Shown: one piece after another, positions 1-7,624 of the stretch
Layout: each line of letters opens with the position of its first letter
Position numbering within the stretch: position 1 is the first letter of the stretch
Notes under the pieces: model-generated
The model's database searches: none
Seen by the model: the letters and a program-made list of their open reading frames with translations, nothing else
What the model was told of the DNA's origin: nothing
Position numbers and translations under genes: made by a program
NCBI GenBank assembly: GCA_002395235.1
Contig: DGWK01000035.1
Span: 1 to 30,189, forward strand
Direction: 5' to 3'
DNA: 30,189 nucleotides
DNA from: Lachnospiraceae bacterium UBA4260
Lineage (GTDB): Bacteria > Bacillota > Clostridia > Lachnospirales > Lachnospiraceae

Positions 1-1
1 C

Positions 2-574
2 GTTAAGTTCCTGGTAATGCCTTATATGGCAGAAGAGTATCGCCCGGTCAATCCGGAAGGCTTTAAGAAGTTCCTTCCCATGCTGAACGAAGTCGGCAAG
101 AAGATCCACGACGCAGGCATGACTTTCCTGTATCACAACCACGATTTCGAGTTCGTCAAGATGGCAGACGGCCAGTGGGGATATGACGTAATGTTCGACT
201 CCATCCCTCACGACAACCTGATGCCCGAGCTTGATACTTGCTGGTGCGATGTCGCTACAGGCGACGCTCCCGGCTTTATCCGCAAGTACACAGACCGTAT
301 CCCCGTTGTCCATCTCAAGGACTACATCAAGAAGGGTGAAGTCAAGAACATGTACAAGCTGATCGGTATCGAGGAAGAGGAGTCCGAGGGCGATACAGGC
401 TACTTCGGCTTCCGTCCCGTCGGATTTGGCCAGATGATCTGGGAGCCCGTTCTCGAGGCAAGCCTTGATGCAAATGCACAGTGGGTCATCGTAGAGCAGG
501 ATGAGCACTATGAGCTGGAGCCCCTGGAGTGCGCGAGAAGAAGCCGCGAGTATCTGAAGATCCTCGGCTGGTAA
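2..574 (+). CDS. sugar phosphate isomerase/epimerase (xylose-isomerase-like TIM barrel), 5' end cut by window
   Basis: The reading frame is open from base 2, so the N-terminal part of the barrel lies outside the window. The visible 190 residues show hallmarks of the AP-endonuclease-2/xylose-isomerase-like family: FLYHNHDFEF, the metal-site stretch ELDTCWCDVATGD, VVHLKD, and a late VEQDE. The Trp in the Asp motif (LDTCWCDVA) is typical of the branch that contains YcjR, which acts on 3-keto sugars, but this is a resemblance and not a proof. It lies 210 bases upstream of a Gfo/Idh/MocA dehydrogenase on the same strand. Enzyme pairs of this kind are known in inositol catabolism, in the YcjQRS 3-ketoglycoside pathway and in C-glycoside cleavage. 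The exact substrate cannot be read from the sequence. Confidence 0.85.
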   Translation, partial: VKFLVMPYMAEEYRPVNPEGFKKFLPMLNEVGKKIHDAGMTFLYHNHDFEFVKMADGQWGYDVMFDSIPHDNLMPELDTCWCDVATGDAPGFIRKYTDRIPVVHLKDYIKKGEVKNMYKLIGIEEEESEGDTGYFGFRPVGFGQMIWEPVLEASLDANAQWVIVEQDEHYELEPLECARRSREYLKILGW

Positions 575-611
575 ATGCGCGTAAGCAATGAGCCATGCGC
601 AGACAGGATGG

Positions 612-703
612 CATGTGGACGATGAGAGCTTGCTCTCAATCGGCCGCATGACAGACTGGATGCATACGGCGAACGCCGCGACAATCGCAAGCCGCGGAGC
701 GGC
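612..703. repeat. cluster of three hairpins between isomerase and oxidoreductase genes
   Basis: The 210-base gap contains three successive stem-loops. The first is long: CATGTGG (612-618) pairs with CCGCATG (644-650) and encloses GATGAGAGC/GCTCTCAATC. The second is CGGCG-AA-CGCCG (667-678). The third is GCCGC-GGA-GCGGC (691-703). None is followed by a T run, so they do not look like intrinsic terminators. They could be a structured intergenic repeat or an mRNA-stabilising or processing element. No promoter was convincingly seen here. Confidence 0.5.
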
Positions 704-784
704 GCAGCGATATGTCGGCATGGCGAATACTCAAAACGAACTATATTTTGACAACTACACATAGATTTCAGGAAAGGAACCATC

Positions 785-2065
785 ATGAAAGAACTCAGAA
801 TCGCCATCATCGGCTGCGGAATGATCTCCCACAGACACATGACCGTTATCCAGAACCTCAACAAGCGCGGACACAACCTCAAGGTTGTCGCGGCTGCTGA
901 GATCGACAAAGAGAAGCTCCTTGCATGGGGCAAGCAGTACGGCATCGCAGAAGAGAACCTGTATCAGGACTTCCGTGAGATGCTCAAGCGTGACGACATC
1001 GACGAAGTCGAGGTCTGCGTACACAACAACCTGCACACATCCGTTGCGACCGCAGTTATGGCGGCAGGCTTCCCTTGCTACTCCGAGAAGCCCATGGCAG
1101 CAAGCTATGCGGATGCCAAGATTCTCTATGACGCACAGAAGAAGTACGGGCAGAAGCTGGCGATCCAGATCAGCTCTATCTACAACCCTCAGACCCGTAT
1201 CGCCAAGAAGATGATCGCGGAAGGCAAGCTCGGTGAGATCTATCACGTAAGAAGCGTCGGCCACAGACGTCAGGGCCGTCCCGGCTACGATATGCCTTTC
1301 TTCAGCCGTGACTTCATCGATCCCAACGTAGGCGTACACGGACCTCTGTTCGACTTGGGCATCTATCACATTGCTCAGATGCTCTATGTCCTTGGCATGC
1401 CCGAGCTGGAGAGCGTTTACGGCTTCCAGAGCTCCAGATATTGGACACATCCCGCTATTGACAAGATCACAAACCGCACCGCTCCCGTCGAGGACCTCGG
1501 CGTAGGTATGGCTCGCTTCAAGGGCGACATCTGCATGGACATCTATGAAGACTGGGCAATCCACATGGAAGACATCGGCTGCACATTCATCGCAGGTTCC
1601 CTGGGCGGACTTAAGTTCACAGACGTTGACCAGACCGGCGGCCCTATGGCAGTTCCGGAAGGCGGCCAGATCATGGGCGGCGGCGACCTTCAGAAGCCCA
1701 GACTGACTTACTACGGCATAAACGAAGACAACCAGCTCTTCACGACACAGCTTGACTGCGCTCTGACAGACACCTATGGCCTGCAGGAATCCCTGATCCA
1801 TCCCGAGCTGGATCTGTACAACGACAACCAGCTGCAGTGGTACAGCTACCTTCGCGGCATCCTGACCGACGAGACCAGAATCGACTCCCCTTACATCGCA
1901 ATGCAGACCGCACTGCTTTCCGAGGGTGTCGTTCTCTCCAACGAGCTCGGCCGCAGCGTAACTGTCGATGAGATCAAGAAGATGGCCAAGTCCATCGCGA
2001 TCCGCGATCAGGAGACTCCTTTCGGAACCATCCACTACGATTTTGACGAGTACAAGCCCGAGTAA
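785..2065 (+). CDS. Gfo/Idh/MocA family NAD(P)-dependent oxidoreductase, long form
   Basis: The protein is 426 residues and probably cytosolic. It has an N-terminal Rossmann fold with IIGCGMISHRH at 8-18 as the dinucleotide site. SEKP (100-103) supplies the family's conserved Lys, and DLGIYH (190-195) supplies the Asp and His usually found in the active site. Enzymes of this family oxidise or reduce a sugar or polyol hydroxyl; the substrate here is unknown. At 426 residues it is longer than the usual 330-390, with extra length in the C-terminal sheet domain. The start follows an AGGAAAGGAAC site at about 770-780. The next gene belongs to the same family but is only distantly similar, so the two probably act on different substrates or steps. 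A hairpin at 2159-2181 lies downstream. Confidence 0.9.
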   Translation: MKELRIAIIGCGMISHRHMTVIQNLNKRGHNLKVVAAAEIDKEKLLAWGKQYGIAEENLYQDFREMLKRDDIDEVEVCVHNNLHTSVATAVMAAGFPCYSEKPMAASYADAKILYDAQKKYGQKLAIQISSIYNPQTRIAKKMIAEGKLGEIYHVRSVGHRRQGRPGYDMPFFSRDFIDPNVGVHGPLFDLGIYHIAQMLYVLGMPELESVYGFQSSRYWTHPAIDKITNRTAPVEDLGVGMARFKGDICMDIYEDWAIHMEDIGCTFIAGSLGGLKFTDVDQTGGPMAVPEGGQIMGGGDLQKPRLTYYGINEDNQLFTTQLDCALTDTYGLQESLIHPELDLYNDNQLQWYSYLRGILTDETRIDSPYIAMQTALLSEGVVLSNELGRSVTVDEIKKMAKSIAIRDQETPFGTIHYDFDEYKPE

Positions 2066-2158
2066 TCATCCAAGGCTATCTACATTATTTCCCCCGACGG
2101 CGAGCCAGATACATGGCGTCTGGCTTGCCGCGACATAAAGAAGGAATCTTTTTTGCTG

Positions 2159-2190
2159 AAGGGCAGCCGATCCGGCTGCCCTTTGTAATT
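2159..2190 (+). terminator. probable intrinsic terminator between the two oxidoreductase genes
   Basis: An 11-bp perfect stem, AAGGGCAGCCG (2159-2169) with CGGCTGCCCTT (2173-2183), has a 3-base loop and is followed by TTGTAATT. The T run is short, so termination may be partial. This would still let some transcription pass into the second oxidoreductase gene. Confidence 0.55.
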
Positions 2191-2306
2191 GGGGTGAACA
2201 AACGCAATAAACAAATAAAAAAACAGTACAAATGATGCGCCGCAAGGGCTCTTGCATATATAAAATACAAATAACCGTTCAGATTTAGAACATAGGGAGG
2301 AACGAG

Positions 2307-3377
2307 ATGGACAAGAACAGGAAACTCAGGATCGGCGTGATCGGATGCGGCGCCATCTCTGTGAGGAGGCATCTTCCGGAGTATGCGGCCAATGAAAATG
2401 TCGAGATCGCCGCGCTCTACAACCGCACGAGAAGCAAGGCGGAAGAGATGCAGAAGATCTATGGCGGCGTCGTCTGCGACAGCGTGGAAGAGATGGTCGC
2501 CATGGACCTGGACGCGGTCAGTGTCTGCACGGCCAATGCCATGCATGCGCATGACACTATTTTGGCGCTTAGGGCCGGCAAGCATGTGCTCTGCGAGAAG
2601 CCCATGGATGTGACGATCGAGAAGTGTACGGCCATGGTAGAAGAGGCGCGCAAATCCGGGAAACTTCTTATGATCGCGCAGAACCAGAGATTCTCGGCGG
2701 CCCACAAAGAGGCACATGACCTGATCGCGAAAGGCGCGATCGGAAAGGTCCTTTCTTTTGAGACCAAATTCGGGCATGCAGGGCCGGAGCGCTGGACAGG
2801 CACGGAGGACACGTGGTTTTTCAGAAAGAATGCGGCCGGCATGGGCGCACTGGCAGATCTGGGCATCCACAAGACGGACCTCGCCCATTATCTGATCGGC
2901 GAGCCGATCACGCAGGTGTACGCACACACAGCAACGCTCGATAAGCGCTATCCGGACGGGAATCTGATCGATGTGGAGGATAACGCCTGGTGCATCTACC
3001 GCACAGACAGCGGTGTGACCGGTACTATGCACGCAAGCTGGACGGACTATGGCCACGAGTATAATTCGATCATTGTTCACGGGACCAAAGGCGCGATCCG
3101 CTGCTACGATGACAGGGAATACAGTCTGATCCTGGAGGGAGATGACGGCAGACAGAACTTCCTCTCCACGGAGGAAATGCTGACCAACAATGACCAGACG
3201 GTCGGAACGGGCAAGAACTATAACTCCGGCGTCATCGATGAATTTGTGGACTGCATCCTGACAGGCAGACCCTGCAGGTGTACGGGAGAGGAAGCGATCA
3301 AATCGATGCGGGTAATCTTCGCGGCTATGGCTTCCTCACAGATCGGCAGAATGGTGACGATTCCGGAGAACAGGTAA
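2307..3377 (+). CDS. Gfo/Idh/MocA family oxidoreductase, second copy
   Basis: The protein has 356 residues, the usual length for the family. The Rossmann motif is VIGCGAISVRRH (11-22), CEKPM at 96-100 carries the catalytic-type Lys, and DLGIHKTDLAHYL (184-196) carries the Asp/His pair. It starts after a strong GGGAGG site (2295-2300). It is separated from the first oxidoreductase gene by 241 bases that include a hairpin, and from the transport genes by a second stem-loop with a T run. It may therefore be a single-gene unit or a read-through member of the operon. The sequence supports a sugar or cyclitol dehydrogenase but does not identify the substrate. Confidence 0.9.
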   Translation: MDKNRKLRIGVIGCGAISVRRHLPEYAANENVEIAALYNRTRSKAEEMQKIYGGVVCDSVEEMVAMDLDAVSVCTANAMHAHDTILALRAGKHVLCEKPMDVTIEKCTAMVEEARKSGKLLMIAQNQRFSAAHKEAHDLIAKGAIGKVLSFETKFGHAGPERWTGTEDTWFFRKNAAGMGALADLGIHKTDLAHYLIGEPITQVYAHTATLDKRYPDGNLIDVEDNAWCIYRTDSGVTGTMHASWTDYGHEYNSIIVHGTKGAIRCYDDREYSLILEGDDGRQNFLSTEEMLTNNDQTVGTGKNYNSGVIDEFVDCILTGRPCRCTGEEAIKSMRVIFAAMASSQIGRMVTIPENR

Positions 3378-3386
3378 ACGAAATTG

Positions 3387-3401
3387 GCTCGCAGAGCGAG
3401 C
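3387..3401. repeat. partial copy of the GGCTCGC-GCGAGCC hairpin repeat
   Basis: GCTCGC-AGA-GCGAGC is the same small hairpin that forms one end of the 83-bp element found at 10635-10717 and 30042-30124. The rest of that element is not visible here, so this may be a remnant or an independent hairpin. Confidence 0.4.
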
Positions 3402-3414
3402 TGCAATAAAAGAG

Positions 3415-3473
3415 GGCCGTTTGTTGCAAATTGTGGGGAAGTCCCATGAGAGATTGCAACAGACGGCCTTTTG
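3415..3473 (+). terminator. intrinsic terminator or attenuator before the ABC transporter operon
   Basis: GGCCGTTTGTTGCAA (3415-3429) pairs with TTGCAACAGACGGCC (3454-3468) across 15 positions with one G-T wobble. A 24-base loop separates the arms and TTTTG follows at once. It ends the oxidoreductase transcript or acts as a leader attenuator for the transport genes, which begin about 95 bases downstream. Confidence 0.65.
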
Positions 3474-3568
3474 TATGAATCAGCTGAAAAGAACAACCCT
3501 GGAGGGGTTGGTAAAATTATTTCAGTTCGAAAGAACAGAAACACTTTTTACATAATATGGAGGTAGTT

Positions 3569-4741
3569 ATGAAAAAGAGAATTATGGCAGCAGTTCTCGC
3601 AGGCGTTATGGCACTGAGCCTCGCAGCCTGCGGCGGATCATCATCAAGCAGCTCTGCAGCTCCTGCGGAGGAGAAGACAGAGGAAGCGGCTCCCGCTGAA
3701 GGCCAGGAAGCAGAAGCTCCCGCTGAAGGCGAGGCACAGGCAGAGGCTCCCGCAGCAACCGGCGAGCAGACACACATCTATGTTCTGACAGCATCCGAGG
3801 ACCACGGCTGGACAGGTTCCGTCGCAACATTTGCAAAGGCAAAGGTTGAGGAAGTCAACGCAGAGGGCGTTTACACGGCAGAGCTGATCACATCCGCAAG
3901 CGCGGCTGAGCAGATCACGACCATCGAAGACATCATCTCCAAGGGCGAGAAGAACATCGCAATCGTTGTTCAGCCTCTGGACGACACAGTGCAGTCCGCG
4001 ATCCAGCAGATCGTCGACGCAGGCATCCCTTATGTGGCATTCGACCGCATCATCGCAGGTCTTGAGTCCACAGCGGTTTCCAACGTCAAGGGCGACAACG
4101 CGGGAATCGGCGCGGCAGCGGCAGCTTACTTTGTAGGCCTCGGCATGAAGCCCGGCGACAAGGTTTATGTCTATGAAGGCGACACCTCTTCCGTTACCGC
4201 TCTCAGAGACCAGGGCTTTGTTGATTATCTGAAGGGCGACGCAGAATACGCCGGACAGAAGATCGCAGACGATGCGAAGTGGACAGACGAAGACCTCAAA
4301 GCCGTTACCTATTCCGGAGCCATGAACTGGAGCAGAAGCGACACCAAGTCCTCCTTCGAGTCCCTGATGGGCGACAGCGCGAACGCTGACATCAAGTGGT
4401 TCTACGCAGAAGACGACGAGCTGGGCATGGGCATCCTGGAAGCACTTGCAGGCGGCGGAATCGACGACGCCACAAAGACCGCTTTCTTCGCTAACAAGCC
4501 CGTGATCACAGGCTGCGGCGGACTCGGCGAGTTCTACGATGTCCTCAAGGGCACAAATTATGCGGACATCTCCGCACAGCTGGGCGGCATCATGAGCGTT
4601 ACCTACAGCCCTTCCATGATCAAGACAGCCATCCAGGATATGGAAGACTATCTGGCAGGCAAGCAGGTCGAGCAGGATCACGTGATCGCATGCGAGATCG
4701 TCACAAGCGAGAACGTTGACAACTACGAGGCATTCAACTGA
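3569..4741 (+). CDS. sugar ABC transporter substrate-binding lipoprotein
   Basis: The 390-residue protein begins with a lipoprotein signal peptide: Lys-Arg start, hydrophobic core, and lipobox LAAC with Cys at 21. A low-complexity Ala/Glu/Pro-rich linker of about 45 residues follows, typical for anchoring a binding protein to a Gram-positive membrane. The rest is a two-lobed periplasmic-binding fold of the ChvE/XylF/RbsB type (type 1 sugar binding), with stretches such as YVAFDRIIAG and VYVYEGDTSSVTALRDQGF. The ATG at 3569 is preferred over one at 3557 because GGAGG (3559-3563) lies between them at correct spacing. It is the first gene of a three-gene importer. The ligand is unknown; the neighbouring beta-glucuronidase makes a glycoside, a glucuronide or their sugar product plausible. 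Confidence 0.93.
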   Translation: MKKRIMAAVLAGVMALSLAACGGSSSSSSAAPAEEKTEEAAPAEGQEAEAPAEGEAQAEAPAATGEQTHIYVLTASEDHGWTGSVATFAKAKVEEVNAEGVYTAELITSASAAEQITTIEDIISKGEKNIAIVVQPLDDTVQSAIQQIVDAGIPYVAFDRIIAGLESTAVSNVKGDNAGIGAAAAAYFVGLGMKPGDKVYVYEGDTSSVTALRDQGFVDYLKGDAEYAGQKIADDAKWTDEDLKAVTYSGAMNWSRSDTKSSFESLMGDSANADIKWFYAEDDELGMGILEALAGGGIDDATKTAFFANKPVITGCGGLGEFYDVLKGTNYADISAQLGGIMSVTYSPSMIKTAIQDMEDYLAGKQVEQDHVIACEIVTSENVDNYEAFN

Positions 4742-4777
4742 TCGGAGCGGACTGATCTGTCAAAATACAGTCGGAAT

Positions 4778-4803
4778 GACAATTCTGACTGACAATTCTG
4801 ACT
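4778..4803 (+). repeat. two exact tandem copies of a 13-base sequence
   Basis: GACAATTCTGACT occurs at 4778-4790 and again at 4791-4803, followed by GACAA. It lies just after the binding-protein gene. It could be slippage or a tandem regulator site; nothing in the sequence decides. Confidence 0.8.
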
Positions 4804-4832
4804 GACAAGTAATCCGGCGTTTCGGAATTTGA

Positions 4833-4866
4833 CGGGGCGCGGCCGGGGAACCCCGGCCGCGGCCCG
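4833..4866 (+). other. very GC-rich stem-loop between binding-protein and ATPase genes
   Basis: GCGGCCGGGG (4839-4848) and CCCCGGCCGC (4851-4860) are perfect complements, so the loop closes as GAAC. With one mismatch the stem extends outward to 4833 and 4866. No T run follows. Such hairpins after the binding-protein gene of sugar importers are known to protect the upstream mRNA from 3' decay, so that more binding protein than ATPase is made. That role is inferred here. Confidence 0.7.
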
Positions 4867-4897
4867 AATGTTTGTTAATCGGGGGAAGGAGAGGCAC

Positions 4898-6412
4898 ATG
4901 AGTCTGCTGGAAATGAGAGACATACGGAAGTCGTTCAGCGGCGTCTCCGTATTGAAAGGCGTACAGCTCACGGTGGAGAGCGGCGAAGTTCATGCTCTTC
5001 TGGGCGAGAACGGCGCGGGAAAGTCTACGCTGATGAATATTTTGACCGGCGTTCTGCCCAGGGACGGCGGGACCATCGAATTTGACGGACAAAAACTTGA
5101 GCATATTACGATCACGCAGTCCGAGAAGCTCGGAATCGCCTTCGTGCATCAGGAGCTGAATCTGTTTAATGACCTGAAGGTATTTGAGAACATGTTCCTG
5201 AACCGGGAGTATACGAACAAATTCGGCAGGCTCGACAAGAAGCGCATGCGCGCGGAGGCGCGGGAGCTCTTCGAGAGACTGGGCGTGGAGATAGACCCCG
5301 ACGCGGTGGTCGCGGACCTCAAGACCAGCCAGAAGCAGCTGCTGGAGATCTGCAAAGCGCTGCACCTGAAAGCGAAATTGATCATTCTCGATGAGCCCAC
5401 CACATCCCTGAACAATGAGGAAGTGGACCACTTATTCGGAATCCTCAGAAAGCTGAAAGCGGAAGGGACCTCTTTTATTTTCATTTCCCACAAGATGCCG
5501 GAGATCTTCGCGCTGGCGGACCGCTACACGGTCTTCAGAAACGGCGAATATATCGGCGAGGGAAAGATCAGCGAGACGACGCCGGAGAAGGTCACGATCA
5601 TGATGGTCGGCGAGACTTACTCCAACGCCGAGGTCTATGAGAAGAGAGCGCTGGGCGAAGAAGTCCTGAAACTGGAAGGATTTACGGGCGACGGGTTCCA
5701 CGACATCAATCTCTCTGTGAAGAAGGGCGAGATCGTCGGCATGACGGGACTGCAGGGCAGCGGCAGCAGCGAGATGCTGCAGGCCATTTTCGGCTCTTCG
5801 AGGGCGACGGCGGGAACTGTTGCGGCTTTTGGAAAGACTGTGCCCCACAACTCCATTCACAGTGCGATGAAGGCGGGGATCGCCATGCTCCCCAATAACC
5901 GGAAGGAAAACAGTGTTTTGCCCGATATGTCCCTCATGGAAAATATGGCGATCTCCGAGCAGACGCTGTCGGCGGCTAAGCTCCCGGTTGATACGAAGAG
6001 AGATAAGAAGAGATACGACGAATACAAACAGATGCTGAATATCAAGGCCCAGAACAGCACAGACCTGATCACGTCCCTGTCCGGCGGCAATCAGCAGAAG
6101 ATCTTTATCGCGAGATGGCTCAACACGGATGCGGAGATCCTGATCCTGGACAATCCGACGCAGGGTATCGACGTCGGCGCGAAAGCGGAGATTTACCGCC
6201 TGATCCTGGAACTGGCGAAGGCGGGCAAGACGATCCTCATCAATACGCTGGAGATCCCCGAGATCATGAAGGTCGCGGACCGGTGCATCGTCTTCTACGA
6301 CGGACGCATGATCAAGGAGCTCGCGCATGAAGAGATCAACGAACAGGATGTAATGCTTTACAGTGTCGGCATCACGCAGAAGGCCGCAGGAGAGGAGGGC
6401 GCACAGTCATGA
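4898..6412 (+). CDS. sugar ABC transporter ATP-binding protein, double ATPase (MglA/RbsA/XylG type)
   Basis: The 504-residue protein carries two fused nucleotide-binding domains. The first has a perfect Walker A, GENGAGKST (36-44), and Walker B ILDEPTTSL. The second has a degenerate Walker A (GLQGSGSSE), an intact signature LSGGNQQK and Walker B ILILDNPTQGID. This asymmetry is normal in the family. The protein sits on the inner membrane face and drives sugar import through the permease. The ATG at 4898 follows GGAAGGAGAG (4885-4894). An upstream in-frame ATG at 4829 would run through the GC hairpin and add an atypical N-terminus. Its stop overlaps the permease start (ATGA). Confidence 0.95.
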   Translation: MSLLEMRDIRKSFSGVSVLKGVQLTVESGEVHALLGENGAGKSTLMNILTGVLPRDGGTIEFDGQKLEHITITQSEKLGIAFVHQELNLFNDLKVFENMFLNREYTNKFGRLDKKRMRAEARELFERLGVEIDPDAVVADLKTSQKQLLEICKALHLKAKLIILDEPTTSLNNEEVDHLFGILRKLKAEGTSFIFISHKMPEIFALADRYTVFRNGEYIGEGKISETTPEKVTIMMVGETYSNAEVYEKRALGEEVLKLEGFTGDGFHDINLSVKKGEIVGMTGLQGSGSSEMLQAIFGSSRATAGTVAAFGKTVPHNSIHSAMKAGIAMLPNNRKENSVLPDMSLMENMAISEQTLSAAKLPVDTKRDKKRYDEYKQMLNIKAQNSTDLITSLSGGNQQKIFIARWLNTDAEILILDNPTQGIDVGAKAEIYRLILELAKAGKTILINTLEIPEIMKVADRCIVFYDGRMIKELAHEEINEQDVMLYSVGITQKAAGEEGAQS

Positions 6413-7410
6413 AGAAACTCGGCAAAATATGGTCGGAATACAGTTTCATCTTTGTATTAATCGTTATTTTTATTGTTTATGCGATCACCAGCTCGGGGCT
6501 CACCTGGAGCGGCGTGATGAATATTTTCCGTCACAGCGCGGTCATCGGAACAGTGGCGCTGGGCATGGGCCTGATCTGCCTGACCGGTGAGATCGACCTT
6601 TCCGTGGGCTCCATGCTGGCACTCACCGCTGGTTTTTCCGTAATCGTATTTAATATCACGGGAAGCATTCTGCTGACCCTTCTCTTCGCGCTGGGCTTCG
6701 GCGCACTGTGCGGATTTGTGAACGGCCTCCTTGTCGGCGGCGTGCAGATGCCGGCCTTCATCGTGACGCTGGCGACCATGCTGATCTATCGCTCTTTTGC
6801 CCAGTACTTCTGCCAGCACGTGGATCGCGCGCTGATCGGCGGCGGCAGCAGCGTCTACAAAATGGACACCGCAAAGGCTTCCTATCAGGTCCTCTTCGGA
6901 TTCGGAAACGGCAAGATCGCCACGATTCCTACAGTCGGTATCGTCATGCTGGTCATGACGGCTCTGTTCGTCTATCTGTCCGGTTGGACCAAGTACGGCA
7001 AGAAGATCTACGCCATCGGCTCCAACTTCAAGGCGGCCAAGATGAGCGGCATCAACGTCAGTGCGATGAAGATTTCTGCGTTCACGATCTGCGGCATTCT
7101 GACCGGCCTCGGCGCTTTCCTCTGGATCGCCATGAACGGCAGTGCGGACCCGGCGACCACCGGCAGCAGCTATGAGATGTACGCCATCGCATCGGTCGTT
7201 CTGGGCGGCATCGCCATGAGCGGCGGCCGCGGCAAGATGCTGGGCGTCCTGTTCGGCGCCATGTCCTACACCATCGTCGACAAGATCATCGTCGCCCTGA
7301 AGATGGACTCCCTGATCAATAATGCTATCAAGGGAATCATTCTGATCCTGGTCATCCTCGTGCAGGTAGCGGGACCTCAGATTCGGGAGAAGTTCAGAAA
7401 AGCGGCATAA
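6409..7410 (+). CDS. sugar ABC transporter permease (RbsC/XylH/MglC type)
   Basis: The 333-residue protein is strongly hydrophobic with about ten membrane segments. It has the family stretches GLICLTGEIDLSVGSMLAL, MPAFIVTLATMLIYR, and YAIASVVLGGIAMSGGRGK near the C-terminus. It forms the membrane channel of the importer with the preceding ATPase. The start ATG overlaps the ATPase stop in ATGA, which implies translational coupling. The gene is followed almost directly by the palindromic repeat block at 7411-7607, which separates it from the beta-glucuronidase gene. Confidence 0.95.
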   Translation: MKKLGKIWSEYSFIFVLIVIFIVYAITSSGLTWSGVMNIFRHSAVIGTVALGMGLICLTGEIDLSVGSMLALTAGFSVIVFNITGSILLTLLFALGFGALCGFVNGLLVGGVQMPAFIVTLATMLIYRSFAQYFCQHVDRALIGGGSSVYKMDTAKASYQVLFGFGNGKIATIPTVGIVMLVMTALFVYLSGWTKYGKKIYAIGSNFKAAKMSGINVSAMKISAFTICGILTGLGAFLWIAMNGSADPATTGSSYEMYAIASVVLGGIAMSGGRGKMLGVLFGAMSYTIVDKIIVALKMDSLINNAIKGIILILVILVQVAGPQIREKFRKAA

Positions 7411-7607
7411 TTGTGTCACGGGGACGTATCAACTGACACATTTTGAGCGGAGTGACAGAGGGCGGTTCCGCGAGATGTGACAAGGGGACGTATCAGGTGA
7501 CACATTTTGGAACAAAATGTGTCACCTGATACGTCCCCTTGTCACTCCCCGGAACCGTTCCCTGTCACATCCCCAAAATGTGTCAGTTGATACGTTCCCC
7601 TGTCACA
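7411..7607. repeat. large nested palindromic repeat block (TGACA-GGGG-ACGTATCA family), site 1
   Basis: Four copies of a roughly 32-base unit close to TGACA-GGGG-ACGTATCA-NN-TGACACATTTT are present: two forward (7411-7444, 7477-7508) and two reversed (7514-7545, 7573-7607). The inner two are perfect inverted copies of 32 bases separated by only GGAAC. Between outer and inner units lies a further inverted pair, GTGACAG...GGTTCC (around 7452-7470) and GGAACC...CTGTCAC (around 7551-7568), with three mismatches. The whole block is nearly symmetric around base 7511. The same unit recurs at 9515-9547 and 15631-15768. There is no coding capacity, so it behaves like a MITE/REP-type element. Confidence 0.92.
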
Positions 7608-7624
7608 CAAACAGGAGGAGAAAA

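Noticed and set aside
755..2035. Long open frame on the minus strand over the first oxidoreductase gene
   Set aside because: It mirrors a clear Gfo/Idh/MocA gene, has no family features and no ribosome site. Codon bias of the real gene keeps the opposite strand open.
3644..4681. Minus-strand frame opposite the binding-protein gene
   Set aside because: Shadow of a well-supported lipoprotein gene. The long Cys-rich translation is just the complement of Ala/Glu-rich codons.
7411..7607. CRISPR array
   Set aside because: The repeats are inverted and nested, the spacing is irregular and no cas genes are present.
7411..7607. Autonomous insertion sequence
   Set aside because: No transposase frame lies inside or next to any copy. 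The element can only be non-autonomous.
7517..7624. 36-residue N-terminal extension of beta-glucuronidase through the repeat block
   Set aside because: The extension is translated palindromic repeat. AGGAGGAG at 7613-7620 and family alignment place the start at 7625.
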